A DNA stretch of 64,000 nucleotides. Origin: Narthecium ossifragum. Its lineage: Eukaryota > Streptophyta > Magnoliopsida > Dioscoreales > Nartheciaceae. Under the pieces are notes generated by a model. The model ran no database searches and had not been told where the DNA came from. It saw only the letters and a program-made list of their open reading frames with translations. The translations under genes were made by a program, and so were the position numbers. The DNA lies in assembly GCA_963920575.1 (NCBI GenBank), contig OY986969.1:8925096-8989095 (forward strand). Direction: 5' to 3'. Position 1 is the stretch's first letter; each line of letters begins with the position of its first letter. Positions 1 to 11,127 of this stretch are shown here, one piece after another.

Positions 1-76
1 GTGATTGTACGAGGGAGGTGATAATATGAGACTATGAGGTAAACAAAACTTGAAGGCTATGGATGGAATGGCTCTT

Positions 77-265
77 GGCCCCTCCGTTTGGTTGGAGGTT
101 AAGAATCGGGTTAGAGTTAGGGTTAAATGTGGTCTGTCACTTTTTCTCCTTTCCACCTACTACCTTCCTCTCTATTTTTTCAATCATTCTTTCATCATTA
201 CACTTGCCCTTATCCCTATTTCTACCTTTAACCCTATTCTTAACCCCCAGCCAAACGGATTAGAG
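77..265. mobile_element. MITE-like inverted-repeat element
   Basis: The two ends are imperfect inverted repeats of about 35-40 bp: the left arm has tccgtttggttgg followed by ggttaagaatcgggtt, and the right arm read in reverse has tccgtttggctgg followed by ggttaagaatagggtt. A possible 3-bp duplication ctt flanks it (74-76 and 266-268). Length (about 190 bp) and absence of coding capacity fit a non-autonomous MITE of PIF/Harbinger type, but the superfamily is an inference. Confidence 0.5.
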
Positions 266-268
266 CTT

Positions 269-1400
269 TAGTTCTTAATTTGAAGTCAATTCCTAGTAAG
301 TACTCACGATTGGAGGATCGACGAAGGTTTATAGTTTTATTTTGTTAGTATTGCACGTGCATGTTGTATCAAAATGGTTGACAAAATTTAGGTGTTAAGA
401 TTCCGCAAGAATCATGTGACAGTCCAACGTTAAAGGGACTCATCATTGAGTATTGTTTTATTTTATGAAGAAAAGGATGATATTTTGGTACTGGTTTTGA
501 AGAGGTGTAACATCCTATCTGATCTCTCTGATCAAGAAATATCTGGCAATCGTACCTTCTTTATTACTTTTTTCAGGCACTTACAGGAAGTATACTTTCA
601 CTTCTATTACTCAGGATTGTTAATTGTTGAACCATCATATGCAATATGGCTGTGACATCTGATTTTTTCCTCTCCATTTTTCAGTCCTAATTGGTTCCTC
701 TCATTAATTTCGTTCTTGTTACCAAATTTCTCACTGGAAGCAGTATTATTAGATTGTTTCAAAACAATTATTTTAGAAAGACTATAAAAAGGATAAAAAA
801 GGAAAGGGGGTATGACAAAATCAGGCATATGGGTTCAATCTCCCCATATAGAGGGGAGTAGAAACTCGTATGTTTTTGTAAATTTCAACCAAATTTTTTT
901 TATTCGTATTTTCCTCTCCCTACCGTGCTTTCTGTTGGATAATCTAGCATACAATGAGGTATACGGAATACCTGTACGGAAGCGTTGTAGATCTCGTTTG
1001 CCTTACGAACTCCGATGCAGATCCGCGCTCTCCTAGTCGTCGTACCTCGATCCCGAACCTCGCGGCGTTGGAAGCAGCCTACAAGAGCCTTCTCCACTCA
1101 TACACACTCCAAACCCTTACACTCATTATTCTTATATTTTGATTTAGGATGCAATTGAAGTCCTTATGTTCGAAAAGAAGCTGAAAAGTGTATATGGATT
1201 AATTTTAAAGATTAAACTATAAAACTGTACCTGCTGATGAATAACCGGATGATGTGCCATATATGGCTGGAAATCTCTTGAAGTCTAGTTTCTGGAGAAT
1301 TTTACGGTTCGTGATTTGGAGCTTCCTAGATAAAGTTACAGTGCTTTTACTACAACCAGCGCAAGCAGAATAGCAGAAGAAATATGCAGAGAATAAAAGA
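269..1400. other. intergenic stretch, nothing recognised
   Basis: AT-rich sequence with only short, unconvincing reading frames on both strands. I see no splice-bounded coding exon, RNA gene or terminal repeat. The left edge of the LTR fragment that follows could not be placed and may lie inside this stretch. Confidence 0.5.
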
Positions 1401-2612
1401 TCGATCTGCTTTCCAAAAGAGATCGATCCCTTATGCACCCAGAGATAAAAAAGGCCCACGGTCGACCGTCAGATCGACCATGGCATCGACCGTCAGGCTC
1501 TGTTAAAACGATACAGTCTCAGGGTCGATGCGAGGATCGATCGTGAGGTTAAATCTAAAATCCAGAATAAAGGGATCGATCTTCTTTTGGAAAGGGATCA
1601 ATCTGAACCTGGAAGCTCCAGTCATCCGTGAAAAGAAGATCGATCCGTTTTCAAAGGGGATCGATCTTTGTTGAACAAAATCTAGATACTGAATTCACTG
1701 AAGGAAGAAGATCGATCTCTTTTCAAGGGGGATCGATCTCTTTTGGCTCTGCGGGAAAGATTAAGGGCTGAGATTTAATCTGAGTTAGGGTTTCACAAAA
1801 GCCTATAAATAGACTTCTCTTTTGACCGCTACTTTCTATTTCTTTGATATTTCTAGGGTTCTTCTTTCTTCTTGAAAGGATTGGATTGTTCCTGATGGCT
1901 TTGCGTGGCTAAACCTTAATTCTTGGTCGAGGAGACTGAAATCTCGAAATCAATAAAACTGTGAGATCTAATCTATTTCTATTGTTCAGTTTATATTTGA
2001 GTATTGAATGTTCTTCTGAGATTAAATATTCATGATTGCCTTGTCTAATTGCTAGGAGGCCTACTAGTTTATTATTCAATGCGATCTGCTGCTAGGTTGG
2101 GTATCAAATCTGTAATTGTTTGATCCATCTAATCTACGAAGCAACTGAGATCTATTGATTTACTGCGTTTCAGAGATTAATAGATCTTAGGAAGAATATT
2201 CAACTAGATTAAATGCAACCGCTTGTGCCTGTGTTGTTTAGCTTCATCGATCTCCCTATTCTTAAGGCTGCTACTAGATTAAATCTACAACGCTTGTCTT
2301 AGGTTGTTTAGTAGTTAGGGTTGATTAGATCGCTTGTTTCTAATTAACTTTGATTGAGGAGAGATTCGAATTTCATTCGGACGGTGAATATTCAAGGTAT
2401 GAATTGATTGATACTTGCATCAAGGATCAGTTATTGGATTCCGATGGTGGATGTTGACTCAGACCAAGGTTCGTTCTCTTGATTCAATTCAATTCTTCGC
2501 TTTAGATCGTTTCTTTATTGTGTTCGTTCTACTCAAAACCCCCCATCTTTGTTCACTAAGCACAAAACTAGGCTAAACACTTTTCGTGGGATCAACTCGT
2601 ACTCGCACTACT
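1400..2612 (+). mobile_element. Ty3/gypsy LTR, 3-prime part
   Basis: The segment has the anatomy of a plant gypsy LTR. There is a palindrome-rich upstream part (1405-1745), a clear TATA box (tataaata, 1804-1811), a long leader-like R/U5 region, and a terminal phrase (gtgggatcaactcgtactcg, about 2588-2607) of the kind seen at the 3-prime end of Tat/Athila-type LTRs. No second copy, primer-binding site or gag of this element is present. Its right edge abuts copia protease sequence directly, so it is a fragment joined to another element by recombination or deletion. The left boundary is approximate. Confidence 0.5.
1405..1745. repeat. GATCGATC palindrome cluster A
   Basis: Two motif types alternate. 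One is acggtcgaccgt (a perfect 12-bp palindrome at 1459-1470) with nearby degenerate copies to about 1550. The other is agatcgatct, followed about 6-15 bp later by ggggatcgatct, at about 1405-1436, 1570-1600, 1637-1670 and 1707-1743. They lie immediately 5-prime of the LTR TATA box, so a cis-regulatory role is plausible but inferred. Confidence 0.75.
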
Positions 2613-2647
2613 ACATTTATCTTAAAGAGTATTGGTTTTATTTTTGA

Positions 2648-4422
2648 GTGCCTGCGACAGCACATCAATGCATGTTCTCCACATTTCAAGACAAGGATGT
2701 AGGAGTTGTGACCTTTGGAGATAATGGCAAAGGAAAAATTATCGGAATTGGTAATGTTGGTAAAACTTCCTCCATCAAAATTGAGAATGTTTTATTAGTA
2801 GAAGGCTTGAAACAAAACTTACTTAGTATTAGTCAATTATGTGATAGAGGTAACAAAGTCATTTTTGAAAATTCAAAGTGCTATGGTAAAAATGTTATTA
2901 GTGATAAAATCATGCTAGTTGGTCATCGTGATGGTAACGTTTATATATTTTATCTTGATGATCTTGTTTGCCATGATTATATATGTCTTAGTGCTTTAAA
3001 TGATAATTCTTGGTTATGGCATAGAAGATTTGGACATGCTCACATGGATTTAATTTTCAAACTCTCTCGAAAAGGCCTTGTTCTTGGACTTCCCAAAATC
3101 AAATTCGAGAAAGATAAGATTTGTGATGCATGTCAATGAGAAAAACAAGTAAAATCCTCTTTCAAGCCTAAAGATGTAGTTTCCACCACAAGAGCATTAG
3201 AACTCATTCATATGGACCTTTTTGGACCTACTAAACCAACTTGCTTAGGTGGTAGCTCATATGGTTTTGTTTTAGTAGATGACTACACTAGATATACTTG
3301 GGTGATATTCCTTGCACACAAAGATGATGTTTTTGAGGAATTCATCAACTTTTATAGGAGAGTTCAAAATGAGAAAGATATTCTCATTACATGCATTAGA
3401 GGTGAACATGGAGGAGAATTCGAGAACTCGCTTCTAGAAAAGTTTTACAATGACAACGGATCCATAACTTCTCATCATCTAGAACCCCTTAACAAAATGG
3501 TGTTGTTGAAAGGAAAAATCGGACCTTACAAGATATGGCTAGAACTCTATTATGTGAGAATAATATTCCTAAATACTTTTGGGCCGAAGCGATTAATACT
3601 TCTTGCCATGTGATCAATAGAGTAAAATTGAGACCTATTTTTAAGAAAACCCACTATGAGCTTTGGAAAGGAAGAATTCCGAATATTAGTTACTTTAGAG
3701 CCTTTGGTTGCAAGTGCTTTTGTCTTGAATAATGGCAGGGATAATCTTGAAAAATTTGATGCTAAATCCGATGAAGGAGTTTTTCTTGATACTCAGAGAG
3801 AAGCAAAATTTATAGAATCTTCAATAAAATGACCTTGGTGGTTGAAGAATCAATACATATTACATTTGATGAAATGATTAGAGGTCCTAGTAAAATTGAT
3901 GATGAAGATGATGAAATTCCTAATGACAAATAAAAAAAAGTAGTAGATGAGATCCAAGATGATATTGAAGAATTGAATGATAGAATTGAGAAATCCCCTG
4001 AAATTACTCCGAATGATCAAGATAATGATTTGCCAAAAGATTGGAAATATGCATCTTTACACCAAAAGGAATTGATCATTGGTGAACCATCAAAAGGAAT
4101 CCAAACTAAATCTTCATTCAATGCATGTGCCAATCTAGCCTTCCTATCTCAAATTGAGCCCAAAATGATTGAGGAAGCACTAGAGGATGATCATTGGATC
4201 TTAGCAATGCAAGAAGAGTTAAATCAATTTGAAAGAAATGAAGTTTGGAATTTGGTACCTAGACCTAGTGATCATCCCGTCATTGGCACTAAATGGGTGT
4301 TTAGAAATAAAATGGATGAATTCGTGATAATTACAAGGAATAAAGCTAGACTAGTTGCAAAAGGCATCAATCAACAAGAATGAATTGATTTTGATGAGAC
4401 TTTTACACCGATAGCTAGAATA
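2648..4422 (+). pseudogene. copia pol remnant: protease tail, integrase, start of RT
   Basis: The reading starts in the protease tail (FSTFQDKD, then LLSISQLCD) and runs through the gag-pre-integrase zinc region (LWHRRFGHAH ... CDACQ). The integrase core follows (MDLFGP, then YTRYTWV, then RGEHGGEFEN). An in-frame TGA at 3137 and a frameshift near 3470-3500 break it; integrase resumes in another frame to about 3732 (FRAFGCKCF). After more stops the RT N-terminus appears (NEVWNLVPRP, then IGTKWVFRNK, then ARLVAKG) until a TGA at 4381. A few codons later the Tekay-like LTR interrupts it. It cannot encode a working polyprotein. Confidence 0.85.
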
Positions 4423-5609
4423 AGTGGGTGAGTGGCCCTACTGCTTTCCTTAGCCTTGCATGTAGGCGTGCGCCGAGAGCTTTTACTTGCGTGGTTTGTC
4501 TCTGTTGTTTGCGGGGCTGCTTCCCGATGCAGGTTGCTGGTGGACTGGCTGGCAGTTGGTGGTGTACCACTGCAGTAGTCCCAGGCCTTAAATTCACCTC
4601 CCCGACTGGCAGTGTGCCGAGCCCAGACCGTGTTATGCTATCATCACATATTTTTGAATGCTTAACTGCTTATACTATGTATGTTCATCGCATGCATCTC
4701 TGTTGTGCATTAGTTGCATGGTTAGGGCGTGGGTGATCTGTGGGTCACCGTCCCGAGGCTGGAAGCTCGGATTTAGCCCTAGGACCGGGGTTAGGTAGTT
4801 TGAACTTGGTTTGAATTATGGTGTCCAGTCAATTTCGATGATAGGCCTAGATGACTGGTTCACCTGTTGCTTGATGATTGTAGAGGTCGTGTCGGCCTCG
4901 AGTCGGATGCTGAGGTGTAGCCGGTGTTCCACTGTGACGACTCTTGAGTAGAGGAGTTGCCTACTCAGTGGTGCCATTTCCCGCTTGCAGTGTCGTTTCC
5001 CTGCTTGTGAGTCAGCAGTGTTAGTCCTGCTTACTGAGTGTGACCCATCATGTGACCAGTTCTGTTGGAAGACCATGATCGTGGACCTCAGGGACACGCG
5101 GTGGGGTTGTGGGACCTCTGTATATACCCACGTCTTACTTGAGGGCGACATTGTTGCGTTTTCCTCTTCCTTCTGTGTGTCGTAGTGTAGTTTCCCTGCT
5201 GAGCTTAGTTGCTCACTCCTATCCGGGCTGTGTTTCGCAGGTGCAGGCGTTAGCTCCTCTTCGGTGGCCCCTATCAGGCAGTTGGTCGACGGTGCGGCGG
5301 CGCCAGACGGAGTTTGAGAGATGGCGATCTTTACAGCTTTAAACCCTTTGTTAGTTAGCCTCCTACAAGAGTAAATGTTGTATTTGGATCTTCCCCTCTC
5401 CGAGGATTTGTATATTAAACTCTCTTTTTGGATTTGTAATCTTGGGTTCGAGGTTGTTTAAATTGTTGTCTTTTAATTGAGGGTGTTTTTGGTAAACTGC
5501 TAGGGAGATCAATAGGTTAGAGGGAACCCTCACCAAAATTTTTCGCGTTTCGTTAGGTTCCGGTTCGCGTCGTCCCGCCCGGTTGGGCTTTCGCGGGTCG
5601 GGCGCGACA
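4423..5609 (+). mobile_element. inserted gypsy LTR (Tekay/Del-like), 5-prime end eroded
   Basis: A GC-richer 1.19-kb block with no coding similarity sits exactly inside the copia RT gene: RT residues ending FTPIARI lie to the left and [10 protein letters not shown] resumes to the right. Its right end, tcgggcgcgaca, matches the terminal consensus I know for Tekay/Del-type chromovirus LTRs. The left end does not start with the expected TGT. About eight RT codons of the host copia are missing at the junction, so a deletion has removed the LTR start together with host sequence. Best read as a solo or truncated LTR. Confidence 0.55.
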
Positions 5610-6643
5610 TTTTGCATCTTACAAAGATTTCAAATTATATCAAATGGATGTTAAAAGTGCATTTTTAAATGATTTCTTAAAGGAAGAAGTCTATGTTGAA
5701 CAACCCCCCAGTTTTGAGGATCACAAGTTAGGGGATCATGTATTCAAACTCACTAAAGCCTTGTATGGTTTGAAATAAGCTCTTAGAGCTTGGTATGAAA
5801 GGCTTAGCAAATTCTTGATGGATAATGATTTTTGTAGAGGAAAGATTGAGACTACTCTTTTTACAAAATCAAAAGGAGAGGATCTTTTATTAGTTCAAAT
5901 TTATGTGGATGATATCATATTTGGATCTTCTGATGAAAAGCTTTGTGAAGAATTTGCCTCTTGCATGCAAAGTGAATTTTAAATGAGTTTGATGGGTGAG
6001 CTCAATTATTTCCTTGGTTTACAAATCATGTAAACTCGAGAAGGGATCTTTATTAGTCAAACCAAATACATTAGAGACCTACTCAAGAAGTATGACTTTA
6101 ACCAATCCAAAATTTATAGAACCCCCATGAGTACAATACTCAAATTAGACAAGGATGAAGATGAGAAACCCATTGATCAAACGCTTTATAGAGGGATGAT
6201 TGGTTCTTTACTCTATTTAACCACAAGTAGACCATACATCATGTTTAGTGTTTTCTTTTGTGCTAGATATCAATCTTGTCCTAAGGAATCTCATTTGGTT
6301 GCGGTAAAGAGTATCTTTACGTATCTAATAAGAACCCAAAACTATGGTTTGTGGTATCCTAAAAGGTCATCTTTTGATCTAATTGGCTAATCCGATGCGG
6401 ATTTTGGCGGATATAGACTTGATAGAAAAAGCACTAGCGGAACATGTCATTTTCTTGGTCATGCACTTGTTTCTTGGTTCTCCAAGAAGCAAACTTCAGT
6501 TGCCTTATCCACCGCGGAAGCGGAATACATCGCGGCGGGTAGTTGTTGTGCATAATTACTTTGGATGAAAATGCAATTGATAGATTACAACATACATATA
6601 GGAAAAATGCCCATTAGATGTGACAACACTAATGCCATAAGTA
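5610..6643 (+). pseudogene. copia pol remnant: RT palm and RNase H
   Basis: The RT resumes with [10 protein letters not shown] and continues through KALYGLK, then the catalytic YVDDIIFGS at about 5900-5926, then LGELNYFLGL-like sequence with stops. RNase H follows with LSTAEAEYIAAGS near 6508-6546 and ends at CDNTNAIS, where the GC-rich insertion starts. Several in-frame stops are visible (for example at 5776, 5980, 6031 and 6388). The catalytic YVDD is intact, but the gene is dead. Confidence 0.85.
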
Positions 6644-7626
6644 GGGGTGTCCATCCGGGCGGGGCCGGGTTGGAGGCAATACCCAGTCTGGATGGTCGGG
6701 CCAGTACCAGGCCAATTAGGCTTACAACCCGATTTGGCCCAGTACGACCTTGCCCGGCTTGAAAACCGGGCTGGGACGGACCAGACCGGGCCTAACCCGG
6801 CCCGCCAGCCCATTTCTCCTCTCCCATCTTTCTTCCTCTGTTCTCCCCTTCATCTTCTCTCTCTCGTGCCTCACTAAACCTGATGCCCACCTCGCCGGAG
6901 CACCCCGTGCCAAGCGCGTGAACGAAGGCTGTCGATGCGGCGCTCCCGGCGTGAGCTCATCCATGGCGTCGCTCCCGGCGCTGACGTCGAGCTCCACCAC
7001 CACGGACCGGACGCCCAAGGGGTCGATTTCTTTACTCAGGGATCGAAGGCGGTAGATGCGGTGCGCGGCGGCGACGACGCGGCAACTGGCTCAAGCGAGG
7101 TCGAGGCACAACTCGCGGCTGATCCCGGAGGCTCCACCACCATGGATCGGTGAAGCTTGGGCGCGGCAAAGAGGTCGGAGATCGAGCGGAGTGGAAGCCA
7201 GTGTAGGTTGGAGGAGAGATGGGGCTTGGCGGGGCCGGCGTCGGTGGAGGTGGAGCTTGGCGGGGCGGCGTCGATCGATGACGGGGGGAAGCCGCGTCAT
7301 CGATCGATGACGGAGAAGCCACGACGTCGATCGATGACGGACTCTGCCGGCGAAGAGCGGCGGCGCATCCGCCTCGTCGTGGTCCTTGGACGGCTTGGCG
7401 GACCCCACACGGTGGGGACGACGAACCTCGCCGAGAAGCTTAGAAGCTGCGAGAGAGAGAGGGGGAGAGGGAGAGGGAGAAGCTGTGAGAGAGAGAGAGA
7501 GGGGGGAGAGGGAGAGGGAAGAGGGCTTTAAAACCCGAACCGGGCCGGGCTGGACCGGGTTTTTGACCAAGGGGCCCTGGTCCGGCCCTGAACCCGGATC
7601 AGCCCAGTCCAGCAGGGCCAACACCC
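6644..7626. mobile_element. GC-rich non-autonomous TIR element
   Basis: An insertion of about 1 kb splits the copia RNase H gene. Its ends are short inverted repeats (ggggtgtcc at left; gggtgttgg read in reverse at right). The outer 150 bp on both sides are packed with ccgggcc-type motifs. The interior is GC-rich, with a GA-rich tract at 7440-7520 and three copies of a cgatcgatgacgg-type phrase at 7268-7340. The ends resemble hAT-type elements with GGGGTG termini, but no clean 8-bp duplication is visible. I recognise no protein in it, although long reading frames exist on both strands because of base composition. Confidence 0.45.
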
Positions 7627-7629
7627 GAG

Positions 7630-7826
7630 CACATAGAACACTTTAGAACAGAGCACATAGAAATTCAACACCATTTCCTTCACAATCACACACAAAAAGG
7701 AGATATTACACTTGAATTTATTAGCATCGAGTATCAAATTGCGGATACCCTAACCAAACCCTTAAATGAAGACAGGTTTTTATATCTACTAAGGGAGCTT
7801 GGGATGTCAAATGGAGGCCCAAAATA
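7630..7826 (+). pseudogene. copia RNase H C-terminal tail
   Basis: After the insertion the copia frame returns with the typical C-terminal phrases KGDITLEFIS, then DTLTKPLNE, then LLRELGM. Just before it, the phrase agcacatagaa occurs twice 24 bp apart (from 7629 and 7653), a small tandem duplication at the junction. This tail closes pol; the env-like ORF lies about 500 bp downstream. Confidence 0.75.
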
Positions 7827-8040
7827 AATGGGCTAAAAGCAAAAGGTATGGCCACTTGTTTATCTGTTATTTCATGCCATGTCCAACTTGAATGCTGATT
7901 TTTGATTTATTGAGAAATTTTGATGATTGATGAGGTGGTTTAACTCATAATATTTAGTTACATGTGTATGTAAAGTTTTGTGATGTTTTGATTTAAAAAT
8001 GATTTTAAATTGAATTTCAAATTTCATTTTCTGGAACTAA

Positions 8041-8150
8041 CGGTCGATCCAGACTTCCTTATGGTCGACCGTGAGTACGCTTTTTTTTTGTATTCACATA
8101 TCGCGTTTGACGATCGACCGCCAACTTCTAAGGGTCAACCGCCACGGATC
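8041..8150. repeat. palindrome cluster B, upstream of the env-like ORF
   Basis: Two inverted pairs stand here. The first is acggtcgatc with, 16-20 bp later, ggtcgaccgt. The second is a weaker pair with gatcgaccg and ggtcaaccg arms. They repeat the motif of the element's own LTR (10019-10462) but sit in the spacer between pol and the env-like ORF, where a subgenomic promoter or splice region would be expected. Confidence 0.7.
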
Positions 8151-8322
8151 ATGACTCACCTAAGTGAGGGCTTTTTTGTTAGTTTTCACATCTCCCATTA
8201 TATACCTCCCTCGATCAAACCATATTTTTATCCCCGTTTGACCGTGCCCCAGCTCCCAGCCTCTCCCCTTCGTCCGTCACTCTTCACAACGGTCACCCTC
8301 AACCCTGAAAAGCCTCGCTATC

Positions 8323-9462
8323 ATGCCTCGCATCAAGAATGCGTCACCTACTCCACCCAAGGAACCAAGCCAAGCCGGGAAGAGGAAGAAACAAGTCACA
8401 GCGAAGAGAGGAACGAAGAAAATCAAAGAGTCTCTTCAATGATCCACATCTATTCCAAGTTTTGATCAATACTTCTTCCTAAACAATGATAGGTACAACT
8501 ATTGGCCTGATTTTAAGGAAAAATTAGTGGTTTCGAGTAGAGCCCTTAAGATGCATGTAGGAAAGGAATTTGATGTTGAAAGATTTTTTACAAAAATGGG
8601 ATGGAAGGATTTCCTAGAGTTGCTGAAATTCATGTATCCTGAAATGGTCCGCTATTTTTATTGCAATATCATTGAGAACATTGATGATGAAGGAAATGTG
8701 CCCATTAGTAGCTATGTTTATGGCAATGAAATCAAAATCACAATTGAATGGTTGAATGAGATACTCAATGCACCAAATCAAGGAGAGTGTACATATTTTA
8801 CTTCATATGAGGATCTCCAAAAAATTTGATAGGGATACGCGAGGGAGAAGGGCCATACTTAGACCTAGTCCAGTTGACAAAATCCCCATAGAATTAAATG
8901 ACCTAAATCAAAATTATCGGGAGCTTGCTCACTTCCTAGGAACAAATTTATTTCCCAAGGTTGGCCACCATGATCACTTGAAGCGTATTCCTGCCTATAT
9001 CCTTTCTTGCATGGTTAGGGAGAAGCCTCAAAACTTAGCCTATATCATCATCAAAGAGATGCTTAACCCTACGGCCAGGCAATCTCTACCCTTTGGAGGA
9101 CTCCTAACCAAAACCTTCCAAGCCCTTACCCTCTACCTTGTCATTGATGAAAGAAGACCTCTTGCTCAACCCTTCAGTAATCCACCTATAAGAGGATGTT
9201 AAAAAACAAGCAAGCCTTAGGATTTATTGTTCATGACCATGTAAGTAGTGATGAGGAAGAAGCAAATCAAGGAGAGCATGATGAGGAAAACTCAGGGGAA
9301 GAGGAAGGAGAGCCTAAACTTCAAGGACACCAAGGTGAATCCTCCCATAGCCACGCTCGTCGAACCATGACACAACGACTTGATGAGCTAGAAGCAAGGC
9401 TGGGAAGGATGGAAGTAAGTCAAGGCCAACAGTTTGATGAAATCAAAATTGAGTTCAAGTAG
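8323..9462 (+). pseudogene. env-like ORF of Sirevirus type (plant transposon protein domain)
   Basis: A gene-sized reading follows pol in the place where Sireviruses carry their env-like ORF. From an ATG at 8323 comes a basic, proline- and lysine-rich N-terminus, then a TGA at 8440, then a long domain (YWPDFKEKLVV, then MGWKDFLEL, then EWLNEILN). I recognise this as the 'putative plant transposon protein' family. A frameshift near 8820 moves it to another frame (VDKIPIELND through MVREKPQNLAY to LPFGGLLTK). A further shift near 9190 leads to an acidic linker and a terminal coiled coil (QRLDELEARLGRME). No signal peptide or convincing transmembrane segment is visible in what remains. The domain assignment is from memory of the family; the breaks are seen directly. 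Confidence 0.65.
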
Positions 9463-9883
9463 ACTCAAGAGAAAGTGTCCTACCAATTTTTGTGATAGAG
9501 TCTTTGTAATAAAGTTGTTGGAATGAAAGTTTTGTAATGCAATGTTGTCAACTTTTTATAATGTAAAGTCGTTGGGTTGTCTTGAATGATGTTATTGCAA
9601 TGCAAAGTTGTTGGATGATTATTAGTTATTATGTTGACCTCAATTTTCTTATGAATCACTTCATGAAAACTGAAATGTTCTTGTTTTAAAGAAATGAACA
9701 TGCTAAATTCCAAGTTATCTTGTCATTACATCTTAAATGGAATTTTTCCTATCATTTTAGGGATATATGACTTGTGTGCATCTTGAGAATTCACTTTAGA
9801 ACATATTTCTTGAAAGAAATGGATGCATAGATTAAGGGGAAGCCGAAATATTTTATCATCACATTTAAAAGGATTATTGTCAT

Positions 9884-9898
9884 CAAAAAGGGAGAGAT
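9884..9898 (+). promoter_or_regulatory. polypurine tract of the Sirevirus-like element
   Basis: The purine run aaaaagggagaga precedes the 3-prime LTR. It corresponds to the aaagggggagat tract found before Sirevirus LTRs. Confidence 0.7.
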
Positions 9899-10988
9899 CG
9901 TTGATCCTAACCTTGTTTTGATGATGCCAATATATATTAAATGATAAAATATATGTTTAATATTAATTTCCCCTTTAATTGGAAGCCTTAAATTTCAGAT
10001 TTGAGATATTTTAGTACTGGCGGTCGATGCATAGATCGACCGTGGGGTTGCACGGAGGATGCACCAAAATTAACCAAATGAAATGTTGGCTCGCGGTCGA
10101 TCTAGGCATCGACCCTGGAAAGCCATTTTCTTGACAGAGTCTCACGGTCGATACGCGGATCAACCGTGGAGGTTGGTTTGTGATTTATATACTTTGGCTA
10201 ACTGTTGGCTTGGAGGGAAATTGCTTTTAATTGTTGTAGGCTCACGGACGATATGGCGGTCGATGCGTGGATCGACCGCGGACAATGTTGACTCAAGTGA
10301 AGAACTGACGGTCGATTGGAGATTCGACCATGGGAAGCATTTTTCACAACATAGGCTCACGGTCGATCTGACGGTCAATGGGTGGATCGACCGCGGCTTA
10401 AGAAGGTGAGTTTTGAACCTGGTGGTTGATGTGGCGAACGATGCATGGATCGACCGCCAGCAATATGCAGAGTAAACAAACTAGCCGTTAGAGAGTTGTA
10501 GGGAGTCGTTGGACCTGATTTTTGAGCTGGTTGAAGGCTAGAAATAAGTAATTTTCTTGTGTAAACTTGACACAACTATTATTGATATTTTTGAGATCAT
10601 TTGTGCAAGTTCTAGAAAAAGTTTCTACTGATTTCTCTTGAACTACATCCTTTGTAAACCTTTTTCGAGTGTGAAGAAGTATATTGTGAGGCATCCAACA
10701 GTTGTTGGGAGTGATTATAAGGTTACCAAACACCCGGAAGCTTGGAGAGAAAGCTTGTAAGGATTTTCAAGTAGTGGAACCTCAAGGAGGACCTTGAGAG
10801 AAGTGGACGTAGACGTCAAACCACTATAAAATCGATACAATCTCTCTAACTTCTCTTTCATATATTCTTACATGCTGGTTTACATTTAAGGTGTTAGATC
10901 TCTTCTACATGGTTTTTCCATTGATCTAGTTTTTCAAAAAAAAAGTCCAATTCACGCCTCCCCCCCCCCTCTTGGACCTCCTACGCCA
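9899..10988 (+). mobile_element. 3-prime LTR of the Sirevirus-like element
   Basis: The LTR starts cgttgatcctaacc (first T of the usual TG apparently mutated) right after the polypurine tract. It contains seven palindromic motifs in its U3 part, and it ends near a C-rich phrase (cgcctccccccccc ... ctacgcca) of the kind that closes Sirevirus LTRs. The right boundary is approximate because no 5-prime LTR or target duplication is available for comparison. Confidence 0.65.
10019..10462. repeat. palindrome cluster C in copia U3
   Basis: There are seven inverted pairs of the form cggtcgat, 5-9 bp spacer, atcgaccg, spaced about 50-110 bp: near 10020, 10095, 10144, 10256, 10308, 10361 and 10430. Some arms have one or two substitutions. 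This position is where Sireviruses of grasses carry repeated palindromes (a different core, CACCGGAC), so these look like the equivalent U3 control repeats. Confidence 0.8.
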
Positions 10989-11127
10989 TAGTCTGGCAAG
11001 ATTGGGACGTTCAATCAATGTCACCCAACCCACGGCTTAGGCCGATAGATGCCGTCTTCAATACCGTAACGTCGTTGTCACAACTGAAGTAATGTAGGCT
11101 ATCATTAGAACCGAAGCAAAACATTAA

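Larger units (their letters stand above)
2640..10988 (+). mobile_element. Sirevirus-like Ty1/copia element, 5-prime truncated
   Basis: The order protease tail, integrase, reverse transcriptase, RNase H, env-like ORF, polypurine tract, 3-prime LTR identifies a Ty1/copia element. The extra ORF after pol and the palindrome-rich LTR point to the Sirevirus (SIRE/Maximus) lineage. The 5-prime LTR, primer-binding site, gag and the protease active site are missing. The body is interrupted by two insertions (4423-5609 and 6644-7626) and by many stops and frameshifts, so it is an old, dead copy. Confidence 0.85.

Noticed and set aside
4428..5342. Several frames inside 4.4-5.3 kb as genes
   Set aside because: The block is an LTR inserted in copia RT; the frames lack codon structure and domains.
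7091..7624. 177-codon reverse frame inside the GC-rich TIR element
   Set aside because: Forward and reverse frames of similar length overlap it, the composition is extreme and no domain is visible.
10019..10462. CRISPR-like array from the regularly spaced palindromes
   Set aside because: This is a plant LTR; units are inverted pairs with unequal spacing and no uniform spacers or cas genes.
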